From assembly GCA_944380625.1 (NCBI GenBank), contig CALWIE010000089.1, positions 1-10,027 of the forward strand: DNA of 10,027 bases. The letters run 5' to 3'. The DNA comes from an uncultured Clostridia bacterium. GTDB lineage: Bacteria; Bacillota_A; Clostridia; Oscillospirales; Acutalibacteraceae. The translations under genes and the position numbers were made by a program. Under the pieces are notes generated by a model. That model saw only the letters and a program-made list of their open reading frames with translations, had not been told where the DNA came from and searched no databases. Positions 1-6,530 of the stretch are shown here, piece by piece; the first letter of the stretch is position 1, and every line of letters begins with the position of its first letter.

Positions 1-759
1 ATCGACCTGGCCAATGAGACCTGCGATTTCGATTCCCCCGAATTTGTGGAGTTCCTGGAACGCACCAAGGGGGTCAATGCGGAGGACCCGGACTTGGGCG
101 AAAATGAGCTGGCCATGGGGGACATAGGCTTTGCCCCCTATTGGGAGGAATACTGGGAAACCGGCGAGGTGCCTTTGGAATTGGTATACACCGATATTGA
201 CCAGATCACCAATATCGCCACAAAAGCCCGGGAGTGGTTCTGCGTCCCGCAATACGAAATCATCACCACCTCATTTGCCATGCAGCAGCCCCTGGAGCGT
301 GTGACCCGTCCCTACGCCCTGACCAGCACCGAGGGAAAGCTGGTGCTGGACGCCTGGGAGGTTTTCGCCATGCCCTCCAGCATGAAGGATAAGGAACTGG
401 GGTGGGAGTTCATCAAGTACTGCCTGAGCACCCGGGAGGAACCCACTTGCGGCTCCAAGCTATACACCTACGGGATCCCCGTCAACAAGGAAAATTACCG
501 GAAAGTGGCGGAACACCTCTCCGCTGGCCAGTCCTATCCCAACTACAGCTTTGGTTTCCCCAAAAGCTATCCGGGCCTGGACCCGGACGCCACAGTGGAG
601 GAGATGGAGGCTATGCTTTCGGGGAACACGGTCTACGCCGGCGCCTACAATGTAGATGTCCAGGAATACCTGGAAGAGTACTACGTAAACGGCCTCATCA
701 CCGCCCAGGAGTGCGCGGGGAAGATACAGGACAGGACGTATATGTGGCTCAACGAGTGA
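1..759 (+). CDS. Extracellular solute-binding protein, family 1 (5' end missing)
   Basis: C-terminal 252 residues of a binding protein for a carbohydrate-type ABC importer, which would hold its ligand outside the membrane and pass it to the permeases. The frame is open from base 1, so the start lies left of the window; the GTG at 46 is internal. It is recognised mainly by its alignment along the whole visible length with the next gene: both have a DFDSPEF/SFDSPEF motif near the left end, a central MPSSMKD/VPSSVAD followed by WEF(I/V)KYC, and nearly the same ending (EYLEE.YV...C A.KIQ.R...WLNE). The WEF-KYC region is typical of the C-terminal lobe of family-1 binding proteins. It is a tandem paralogue, diverged to roughly a third to a half identity by eye. 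No terminator is visible after the stop, so transcripts may run on into the operon. The ligand cannot be told from sequence. Confidence 0.85.
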   Translation: MDLANETCDFDSPEFVEFLERTKGVNAEDPDLGENELAMGDIGFAPYWEEYWETGEVPLELVYTDIDQITNIATKAREWFCVPQYEIITTSFAMQQPLERVTRPYALTSTEGKLVLDAWEVFAMPSSMKDKELGWEFIKYCLSTREEPTCGSKLYTYGIPVNKENYRKVAEHLSAGQSYPNYSFGFPKSYPGLDPDATVEEMEAMLSGNTVYAGAYNVDVQEYLEEYYVNGLITAQECAGKIQDRTYMWLNE

Positions 760-774
760 GCGGGTCCTTTGTGG

Positions 775-815
775 TTGCGCAAATATTACAAAAATATCCC
801 TTGCAATCGTTTTTT
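775..815 (+). promoter_or_regulatory. Possible operator sites: TTGCGCAA palindrome and a cre-like sequence over the -35
   Basis: TTGCGCAA at 775-782 is a perfect 8-base palindrome with the central CG common in LacI-family operators. At 801-815, TTGCAATCGTTTTTT fits the catabolite-responsive element consensus WTGNAANCGNWNNCW at 9 of 10 defined positions; the only miss is the C near the 3' end. It covers the -35 element, a position that would allow repression. The right half of the cre-like site is a plain T run, so symmetry is poor and it may be chance. No regulator gene is in the window. Confidence 0.35.
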
Positions 816-828
816 TCTGTAGTATAAT
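801..828 (+). promoter_or_regulatory. Sigma-A-type promoter for the second binding protein and importer operon
   Basis: TTGCAA (801-806) as -35 and a perfect TATAAT (823-828) as -10, with a 16-base spacer, lie in an AT-rich island that contrasts with the GC-rich surroundings. Transcription should begin near 835, about 37 bases before the ATG at 872. This is the only clear vegetative promoter I see in the window. Confidence 0.75.
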
Positions 829-839
829 GGGCACAAAAG

Positions 840-865
840 GGGGCTTTGCGCCCCGGCAAGGAGGA
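840..865 (+). promoter_or_regulatory. Short leader hairpin and strong ribosome binding site of the second binding protein
   Basis: GGGGC (840-844) and GCCCC (850-854) can form a 5-bp stem in the short untranslated leader. AAGGAGGA (858-865) follows, 6 bases before the ATG at 872. This site decides the start: the longer frame from the ATG at 827 begins inside the -10 element and has no ribosome binding site. Confidence 0.55.
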
Positions 866-871
866 GATTTT

Positions 872-2434
872 ATGAAACGCGGGAAAAAGGCCTTGGCCCT
901 GCTGCTGGCAGTGTGCCTGCTGCTCCCCTGCGCCGCCTGCCAACAGGCCCAGGACGACGTCTACAGCCAGGCAAAGGGGGAGATGGAAAACGATGCCCCG
1001 ACCTCCAGCGGGACGGAAGGGAACCCTTCCAGCGCCCCGCCGGAGAGCGCCCCCAGCCCCACGGAGCCGCCCTTCGAGGTGGACACCACCCTCACAGGGG
1101 AGCTCACGGTGCTGGACTGCTTCCGCAACTCCAACCCCGGGGCCCTCACCGCCTTGGAGTGCCTGGCCCAGGAGTTCATGGAGCGCCACCCCAACGTGAC
1201 GGTGACGGTGGAATACTTCGCGGAGAACTACGCCCTGGAGGAGATGGCGGAGATCAAGGAGCGCTACAGCGCCCAGGTGCGGGCCGAGCTGGTCAGCGGG
1301 GAGGCGGACTACGTCCTCTTCTCCCCCCAGGGGGGCCTCAACCTGGCCCAGCTCTCCCAGGCGGGGGTGCTCCTGGATCTGCGCCCCTACTGGGACAGCG
1401 ACCCGGAGATCCGCCCGGAGGACTACTTCACCACCGTGCTGGACGCGGTGTCTGTAGAGGGGAAACTCACCTCCCTGCCCCTTTCCTTTTCCATGAACGG
1501 CGTCTTCCTCAACCGCGCCGTCCTGGAGGGGCTGGGCGTGGATGCGGAGGGGGTCAGCTCTGTCACCTGCCAGCAGCTTTTGGACTGGCAGGAGCAGGCG
1601 GGGGACCCGGACCTGCAGGTGACCTTCGGCGCCTGGACCCAGGATTCCTTCTTCGGCGTCGAGTCCCCCGCCTACCTGGATCTGGAGAATAAAACCGCCA
1701 GCTTTGACTCCCCGGAGTTTATTGCGTTTTTGAACCGCACCGGCAGCCTGGAGGAGCCCGACGCCTCCCTGGACGAGACCTCCCGGATGATGTGGCAGTC
1801 GGAGGACCTGGTCAACGCCCTGCTCGCCTGCCAGGCCACCGGGGAGGAGTTTCCTGTGAAAAACCTGCCTTACGCCGACATCTACCTGGAGAGCGGCCAC
1901 CCGGGCATGGCCTGCCTGTCGGGGATTTTCCCCGCCTCCATGGCCTATTACAGCGAGCCCTTGGAGTACCTTGCCGGGCCCTACCCCTTGGTGGACAGCC
2001 GGGGGCGGCTGGCCATCTCCTCCAAGGAGGACCTGGCTGTGCCCTCCAGCGTTGCCGACCCGGATTTGGCCTGGGAGTTTGTCAAGTACTGCATCGGGGA
2101 GCGGGATTCCCTGCAGCTCTCCAACCAGGAGATGTACACCACCAACTTCCCCTTAAACAAGCAAAACTTCCAGGGCCTGCTGGAGGTGTACAAAGAGGGG
2201 GGCGGCTACCAGTACGAGTACGGCAGGCTGCTGGGCTTTGACCCGGGCCGGCTGGACAGCGCCGCCGCCCTGGAGAGGCTGGAGAGTTTCCTCTCCCTGC
2301 CCCTGGTCAACGGGAAGCTCTACAGCCTGGACGCCGGGGAGTATTTGGAGGAGTTCTACGTGCAGAAGCTGACCTCCGCCGAAGAGTGCGCGGCGAAAAT
2401 TCAAGGCCGGGCGGAGATTTGGCTCAACGAGTAA
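872..2434 (+). CDS. Carbohydrate ABC transporter substrate-binding lipoprotein (family 1)
   Basis: Complete 520-residue extracellular binding protein, anchored by lipid to the outer face of the membrane. It has a positively charged N-terminus (MKRGKK), a hydrophobic core and a lipobox ending AAC, with Cys23 as the expected lipidated residue. A flexible linker rich in Ser, Pro, Thr and acidic residues follows (about 24-75). The mature fold starts near residue 77 (ELTVLDCF, then LAQEFMERHPNVTVTVEYF), the usual first strand and helix of family-1 (MalE/UgpB-like) proteins. WEFVKYC marks the C-terminal lobe. At 520 residues it is longer than classical MalE or UgpB, as is common in Clostridia. It is a paralogue of the gene just upstream, has its own promoter, and is followed after 24 bases by the first permease. 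The ligand is probably a sugar or oligosaccharide; the specific one is unknown. Confidence 0.93.
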   Translation: MKRGKKALALLLAVCLLLPCAACQQAQDDVYSQAKGEMENDAPTSSGTEGNPSSAPPESAPSPTEPPFEVDTTLTGELTVLDCFRNSNPGALTALECLAQEFMERHPNVTVTVEYFAENYALEEMAEIKERYSAQVRAELVSGEADYVLFSPQGGLNLAQLSQAGVLLDLRPYWDSDPEIRPEDYFTTVLDAVSVEGKLTSLPLSFSMNGVFLNRAVLEGLGVDAEGVSSVTCQQLLDWQEQAGDPDLQVTFGAWTQDSFFGVESPAYLDLENKTASFDSPEFIAFLNRTGSLEEPDASLDETSRMMWQSEDLVNALLACQATGEEFPVKNLPYADIYLESGHPGMACLSGIFPASMAYYSEPLEYLAGPYPLVDSRGRLAISSKEDLAVPSSVADPDLAWEFVKYCIGERDSLQLSNQEMYTTNFPLNKQNFQGLLEVYKEGGGYQYEYGRLLGFDPGRLDSAAALERLESFLSLPLVNGKLYSLDAGEYLEEFYVQKLTSAEECAAKIQGRAEIWLNE

Positions 2435-2458
2435 CGGAAAACCGGGGAGGTCCCCAAG

Positions 2459-3313
2459 ATGAAAAAGAAAACCGCGTCCTACTGGCTTTTCCTGCTGCCC
2501 AGCCTTTTGGGGATGCTGCTGTTTTACGTGGTGCCCTTTGGGTACTCGCTGTACTACGCCCTCATCGACAACATGGGCAGCCGGAAGTTTGTGGGCCTGA
2601 AAAATTTTACGGACACCCTGACAAACGAGCTGTTCCAAAGCGCCGCCTGGAACACGGTGGTGTTCATCGGGATCTCCGTGCCCCTGGGCGTGGGGACGGC
2701 CCTTTTGCTCTCCCTGTGCCTGCGGCGGATGCACAGGGGCCGCGTCCCTGCCACCCTGGCTTTGCTCTTGCCCCTGGTGGTGCCCTCGGGGACCATCGTC
2801 TACTTTTGGAAGGTGCTTTTTGGGGCCAACGGGCTTGTCAACGAGTGGCTTATCCAGCTGGGGGTCTCCCACCAGTGGGTGAGCCAGAACCAGTGGGCCA
2901 TGGGGATCTTGGTGGCGGTGTTCCTGTGGAAGAACGTGAGCTACAACATCGTGCTGTTCTGGTCGGGCCTCAACTGGATCCCGGAGATCTACTACGAGCA
3001 GGCCCGGCTGGAGGGGGCCAGCGGCTGGCAGCAGTTTTGCCACATCACCTGGATCTATTTGAGCCCCACCACCTTCGTGGTGCTGCTCATGAGCATCGTC
3101 AACTCCTTCAAGGTGTTCAAAGAGGTGTACATGCTCTACGGCCCCTACCCGGACCCGGGCATCTACATGCTCCAGCACTACATGAACAACCAGTTCCTGT
3201 CCTTGAACATGCAAAAGCTTTCCAGCGCGGCGTACATCCTATTTTTGGTGATCGGCCTGGTGCTGCTGGTGCTGTTCTACGCCCAGAAACGCGTCACCGA
3301 CGCCTACCAGTAA
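2459..3313 (+). CDS. Carbohydrate ABC transporter permease, MalF/UgpA type
   Basis: 284-residue inner-membrane subunit of the importer (binding-protein-dependent transport family, MetI-like fold). Six hydrophobic segments lie at about 8-29, 64-88, 98-118, 146-169, 201-221 and 257-275. The coupling-helix (EAA) motif starts at Glu180: EQARLEGASGWQQFCHIT, then W-x-x-L-S-P, close to the family consensus EAA---DGA------F--I--P---P. This loop contacts the ATPase. The ATG at 2459 has GGGGAGG at 2444-2450, 8 bases upstream. That ribosome binding site lies within a small inverted repeat (GGGGAGGTCCCC), probably too small to matter. It pairs with the next permease as a heterodimer. Confidence 0.95.
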   Translation: MKKKTASYWLFLLPSLLGMLLFYVVPFGYSLYYALIDNMGSRKFVGLKNFTDTLTNELFQSAAWNTVVFIGISVPLGVGTALLLSLCLRRMHRGRVPATLALLLPLVVPSGTIVYFWKVLFGANGLVNEWLIQLGVSHQWVSQNQWAMGILVAVFLWKNVSYNIVLFWSGLNWIPEIYYEQARLEGASGWQQFCHITWIYLSPTTFVVLLMSIVNSFKVFKEVYMLYGPYPDPGIYMLQHYMNNQFLSLNMQKLSSAAYILFLVIGLVLLVLFYAQKRVTDAYQ

Positions 3314-3326
3314 AGGGGGTGGCAGT

Positions 3327-4199
3327 GTGAAAAGACGTCATCCGGCCGCCCTGCTGTTTGTGGCCTTGGCCGCTGCGGCCGCCCTTTTCCCCCTGGTGTT
3401 CACCGTGGCCAACTCCTTTATGAGCGGGGAGGAGATCGCAAGCCGTTACACGGCGGAGATCACCGAGGCAAACGCCGGGGACTTTGCCTCCAACGGCATC
3501 CACTTTGTGCGGTTTGGGCTCCTGCCTGAGGAGCCCACCCTGGAGCAGTACCGGGAGCTCCTTTTCGACAGCCCCGAGTACCTTCGGATGTTCTGGAACT
3601 CGGTGCTTCTGGTGGCGCCGGTGCTCCTGGGGCAGGTGGTCCTGGCGCCCCTGGCGGCTTACGGCCTGGAGCGGATCCGCTGGAGGTATAAGGAGGCCAT
3701 CTTTTTCGGCTATGTGATCGTCATGCTCATGCCCACCCAGCTGCTGCTGGTGCCCAACTTCATTGTGGCGGGGTGGCTGAACATCCGGGAGAGCTACCTG
3801 GCCATCATCCTGCCGGCCATGTTCCACCCCCTGGGAGTGTTTTTAATCCGCCAGCAGCTGAAAAACGTCCCCAAGGAGTGCCTGGAGGCAGCCGCCCTGG
3901 ACGGGGCGGGGGTGTTTTCGGCCTATTGGCACGTGGTGCGTCCCAACCTGAGCTCGGTGCTGGCGGCGCTGCTGGTGCTGCTGTTCGCGGACAACTGGAA
4001 CATCATCGACCAGGCGGTGGTGTTTTTGAAAAACACCTACGACAACCCCCTTTCCGTCTACTTGGGAGAGGTGGTCTCCGGGGACCCGGGGATGTTCTTC
4101 GCGGTGTCGGTGTTCTACCTGATCCCGGCGGTGCTGGTGTTCCTGCTGGGGCAGGAGCACCTGACGGAGGGGATCGCCCTGTCCCAGTTAAAGCTGTAG
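3327..4199 (+). CDS. Carbohydrate ABC transporter permease, MalG/UgpE type
   Basis: 290-residue partner permease. The chosen start is GTG at 3327, 13 bases after the previous stop, with AGGGGGT (3314-3320) 6 bases upstream. Transmembrane segments lie at about 8-30, 89-113, 125-147, 155-175, 208-222 and 255-276. The coupling motif from Glu187 (EAAALDGAGVFSAYWHVV, then RP) matches the family consensus very well. The loop between the first two membrane segments (about 31-88) is longer than in the shortest MalG homologues and carries TLEQYRELLF, the usual TLxNYxxLF position. The protein ends in EGIALSQLKL, a variant of the usual C-terminal EGI(T)xGAVKG. Its stop (TAG, 4197-4199) is part of the next gene's ribosome binding site. 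Confidence 0.95.
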   Translation: MKRRHPAALLFVALAAAAALFPLVFTVANSFMSGEEIASRYTAEITEANAGDFASNGIHFVRFGLLPEEPTLEQYRELLFDSPEYLRMFWNSVLLVAPVLLGQVVLAPLAAYGLERIRWRYKEAIFFGYVIVMLMPTQLLLVPNFIVAGWLNIRESYLAIILPAMFHPLGVFLIRQQLKNVPKECLEAAALDGAGVFSAYWHVVRPNLSSVLAALLVLLFADNWNIIDQAVVFLKNTYDNPLSVYLGEVVSGDPGMFFAVSVFYLIPAVLVFLLGQEHLTEGIALSQLKL

Positions 4200-4208
4200 G
4201 AGGAAGGC

Positions 4209-4844
4209 ATGGAACGAAGGGAGCGCCCACAGGGAAAAGGGGAGTGGGGGGAGTTTGCCCTCCTGCTGGGGCGGCACTGGCGAAAGCTGTTTTACGTGCA
4301 GCTTTTGGTGGCCCTTTCCGCCCTGGGGGTGGTGACCCTGCCCGCGGGGATCGCCGCAGGGAACCGGGTGTACATCAAGCTTCTCCGGGACCAAAACGCC
4401 CTGGTCTGGCCGGAGTGGAAGGCGGGCTTTTCCGGCTCCCTCCGGGAGGGGGTCCCCCTGGGGGCGGGGTATTTTCTCCTGCTGCTCCTGGGGCTGGAGC
4501 TGACCCGGTTTTCCCTATTGCCCCTGCGGTGCCTGGGACTGCTTCTGGCGTTCGGGGCCCTGGTGTGGGGGTCTGCGGGCTTTTTCCTGCTGGCGGTCCA
4601 GGACCTGTCCTGGGGAAAGCTCTGGAAAAACAGCCTGCTCCTTCTGGCGGCGGAACCGAAAACCGCCCTGGGCCTGGGGCTCCTCTGGGCACTGGGCCTT
4701 GGGTTTTTGGGGATGTTTTTCCCCTGTTCGCTCCTCGTCCTGCCCACAGGGTTGGCGGGGCTCGTTCAGTTTGTGAGCTGCCGGCTCCTGTGGGGGCCGG
4801 TGGAAAAGCACATGGTGGCCCCCTGGGAACGGGGGAAGAAATAA
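4209..4844 (+). CDS. DUF624/YesL-like membrane protein
   Basis: 211-residue integral membrane protein with about five hydrophobic segments (about 26-50, 82-98, 104-129, 149-169, 170-190) and no catalytic motif. The start of the first hydrophobic segment, with VVTLPAGIAAGNRVYIKLLRD followed by a W-x-x-F region, resembles the DUF624 (YesL) pattern, where a PVVTIGPA-like stretch precedes a short amphipathic loop. DUF624 genes are often found in carbohydrate ABC importer operons of Bacillota, which fits here; their molecular role is not established. The TAGGAGGAAGG before the ATG combines the permease stop codon with the ribosome binding site, which suggests translational coupling. The family call is by eye from sequence pattern and context. 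Confidence 0.75.
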   Translation: MERRERPQGKGEWGEFALLLGRHWRKLFYVQLLVALSALGVVTLPAGIAAGNRVYIKLLRDQNALVWPEWKAGFSGSLREGVPLGAGYFLLLLLGLELTRFSLLPLRCLGLLLAFGALVWGSAGFFLLAVQDLSWGKLWKNSLLLLAAEPKTALGLGLLWALGLGFLGMFFPCSLLVLPTGLAGLVQFVSCRLLWGPVEKHMVAPWERGKK

Positions 4845-4934
4845 TCGGGAAAGGAGAGCCGCCCCAGCTTGCGGCGCGGCGGGAACGCTGCGGGCCCTCT
4901 TGCGGGGCCAGGCGAAAGCCAAAGCTGACGCCCT
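4845..4934 (+). other. GC-rich structured leader before the ATPase gene, with a possible tiny frame
   Basis: This 90-base gap is the only long gap between genes of the operon. It starts with AAGGAG (4851-4856), but no ATG or GTG follows at a suitable distance. A TTG at 4869 opens a 19-codon frame that stops at TGA (4926-4928), in the same phase as the ATPase ATG and only 6 bases before it. GCCGC/GCGGC and GGCCC/GGGCC pairs could form small stems. No T run follows them, so they are not an intrinsic terminator. The tiny frame could be a coupling leader or chance; the 12-base spacing from AAGGAG is long. Confidence 0.3.
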
Positions 4935-6056
4935 ATGGCGAACATTCGATTTGAGCACGTGCGGAAAGTCTACCCCCTCTCCCGAGGGGACCGGAAGAGG
5001 CAGAAAGAAGCGGACCCCCGCCTCACCCAGGAGGGGGTCGTGGCGGTCCAGGATTTTTCCCTAGAGGTACAGGACCGGGAGTTTGTGGTGCTGGTGGGCC
5101 CCTCCGGCTGCGGCAAATCCACCCTGCTGCGGATGGTGGCAGGGCTGGAGGAGCTCAGCGGGGGAGAGATTTACCTGGACGGGAAGCCAGTCAGCGGGGA
5201 GCCGCCCCAGCGGCGGAACATCGCCATGGTGTTCCAAAACTATGCCCTGTACCCCCACATGACCGTGTTTGAAAACATGGCCTTCCCCCTGCGGATGCAG
5301 AAGCTGCCCAAAACAGAGATCCTCCAAAAGGTAGAGGAGGCTGCGGACACCCTGGACATCCGGGAGCTTTTGGGGCGCAAGCCCAAGGAGCTCTCCGGCG
5401 GCCAGCGGCAGCGGGTGGCCATCGGCCGGGCCATTGTCCGGGAGCCGAAGGTGCTTTTGATGGATGAACCCCTCTCCAACCTGGACGCGAAACTGCGCAA
5501 CCAGATGCGGGGAGAGCTGATAAAGCTCCGGCAGAAGATCAACGCCACCTTCCTCTACGTGACCCACGACCAGACCGAGGCCATGACCCTGGGGGACCGG
5601 GTGGTGGTGATGGAGGGCGGGGCCGTCCAGCAGGTGGGCGCCCCGCAGGAGGTGTTTGAGACCCCCTCGAATACCTTTGTGGCCGGGTTTATCGGCACGC
5701 CCCAGATGAACTTTCTGCCCGGGGAGCTCCAGGGGGGAAGGCTTGCCGTGGGCGGGCGCTCCTGGTCCTGGGAGGGGACGGGCGTCCCCGAGGGTCCCCT
5801 GGTGATCGGCGTGCGCCCCGAGGTTTTGCGCCTGGCGGCGGAGGGCCTGCCCGCCCGGGTGGAAGTGGTGGAGCGGGTGGGGAACACCGCCCATCTCCAC
5901 CTGCGCTGGGAGGGGGGCGAGCTGGTGCTCGTTCTGTCCCCCCAGGAGGCGGGGCTCTCCTGGCAGGAGCTGGCCCCGAGGAAAGAGCTCGCCGTGGATT
6001 TTGACCCCGCCCGGTGCCACCTGTTCGGCCGGGACGGCAGGCGCCTGGCGCCGTGA
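4935..6056 (+). CDS. Sugar importer ATPase, MsmX/UgpC (MalK) type
   Basis: 373-residue cytoplasmic ATP-hydrolysing subunit that drives the permease pair. All motifs are present: Walker A GPSGCGKST (55-63), Q-loop Gln101 (VFQNYALYPHMTVFENMAFPL), signature LSGGQRQRVAIGRA (153-166), Walker B VLLMDEP (173-179), D-loop SNLDAKLR and the switch His211 (VTHDQTEAM). The C-terminal part (about 260-373) is the regulatory TOBE region of the MalK group. A charged stretch of about 20 residues (about 14-34, rich in Arg, Lys and Asp) separates KVY from VAVQDFSLEV, where short homologues have only a few residues. The start MANIRFEHVRKVY fits the family, but the ATG at 4935 has no ribosome binding site and an in-frame TGA lies 6 bases upstream. 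MsmX-type ATPases can serve several importers, so it may not be specific to this one. Confidence 0.97.
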   Translation: MANIRFEHVRKVYPLSRGDRKRQKEADPRLTQEGVVAVQDFSLEVQDREFVVLVGPSGCGKSTLLRMVAGLEELSGGEIYLDGKPVSGEPPQRRNIAMVFQNYALYPHMTVFENMAFPLRMQKLPKTEILQKVEEAADTLDIRELLGRKPKELSGGQRQRVAIGRAIVREPKVLLMDEPLSNLDAKLRNQMRGELIKLRQKINATFLYVTHDQTEAMTLGDRVVVMEGGAVQQVGAPQEVFETPSNTFVAGFIGTPQMNFLPGELQGGRLAVGGRSWSWEGTGVPEGPLVIGVRPEVLRLAAEGLPARVEVVERVGNTAHLHLRWEGGELVLVLSPQEAGLSWQELAPRKELAVDFDPARCHLFGRDGRRLAP

Positions 6057-6068
6057 GGAGGGATGGCC

Positions 6069-6455
6069 GTGAAGGGCAAAAAAGTGTTCCAGATAGGGGT
6101 CTTGGCCGTGGGCGCCCTGTATCTGGCGGCGGTGGTGTGGGCCACGGTCTACAGCCAGTCGGTATATGTGGAGAGCCTGCCCCTGGTGGAGCTGGGCACG
6201 GCGGAGGAGGGCGTGGTCCCTGCCTCTGCGGCGGCTCCGGGGCCCGAGGGCCCCGTCCTCTACAGCGTCTCCCAGGAGGACGGCCCCTGGGGCAAGCGCT
6301 ACCTCTTGCGGCAGGTGCCCTCCTACATCCTCTGGGCCCGGGAGGACGGTTCCATCTTCATCTACGACATAGCCTCTGTGGAGGATCCCCTGGTGTTTTC
6401 CGCCTCCGTCCCCTTGGAGGCCCTCTACGACGGCATGGAGGTGCGGCTGAGATAG
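6069..6455 (+). CDS. Small single-pass membrane protein, possibly like the end of a membrane fusion protein
   Basis: 128 residues from GTG 6069. That start has GGAGG (6057-6061) 7 bases upstream; the ATG at 6063, two codons earlier, is almost on top of the GGAGG. The GGAGG overlaps the ATPase stop region, so the two genes are probably coupled. The protein has a basic N-terminus (MKGKK), one membrane segment (about 7-27), and then an outward-facing domain of about 100 residues. It carries an Ala/Pro/Gly-rich linker (PASAAAPGPEGP), then YSVSQEDGPWGKRYLLRQVP and a C-terminus PLEALYDGMEVRLR. By eye this C-terminal part resembles the last domain of HlyD/MacA-type adaptors of Bacillota, in which a Y-x-V-x-E-x-x-G-x-x-G-x-x-Y block is followed by a P-L-x-D-G-x-x-V-R-L end. 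The coiled-coil hairpin and lipoyl parts are absent. I do not know its function; it is the last gene before the terminator. Confidence 0.7.
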   Translation: MKGKKVFQIGVLAVGALYLAAVVWATVYSQSVYVESLPLVELGTAEEGVVPASAAAPGPEGPVLYSVSQEDGPWGKRYLLRQVPSYILWAREDGSIFIYDIASVEDPLVFSASVPLEALYDGMEVRLR

Positions 6456-6469
6456 AGCCTCCCCGCTGG

Positions 6470-6513
6470 AAAAAAAGAGCAAGCCCCTCTGGCAAGGCCA
6501 GGGGGCTTTTTTT
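6470..6513. terminator. Bidirectional intrinsic terminator between convergent genes
   Basis: AAGCCCCTCTGGC (6481-6493) pairs with GCCAGGGGGCTT (6497-6508) across an AAG loop, with one bulged T. On the + strand a run of seven T (6507-6513) follows, ending the importer operon. On the - strand the same stem is followed, after a few bases, by the complement of the A run at 6470-6476, ending the phosphatase transcript. Confidence 0.9.
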
Positions 6514-6530
6514 GTGGGTTTCTTTCCGGT

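Noticed and set aside
783..797. ATATT/AATAT inverted repeat as a terminator of the first binding protein gene
   Set aside because: The stem is five weak A-T pairs with no T run after it; it is just part of the AT-rich promoter island.
827..871. Earlier ATG for the second binding protein
   Set aside because: It starts inside the -10 element and before the likely transcription start, and the signal peptide begins properly at 872 behind a strong ribosome binding site.
749..1900. Open frame of 383 codons on the - strand opposite the second binding protein
   Set aside because: It crosses the promoter region and is antisense to a lipoprotein with a clear lipobox; its composition is that of a shadow frame.
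2386..3330. Second + strand frame overlapping the first permease
   Set aside because: The other frame has six membrane segments and the coupling motif. This one has neither and is Gly, Pro and His rich.
5061..6482. Long open frame of 473 codons on the - strand opposite the ATPase gene
   Set aside because: It is antisense to a protein with all ABC motifs, is rich in His, Gln, Gly and Pro as GC-rich shadow frames are, has no recognisable domain, and would run through the terminator region.
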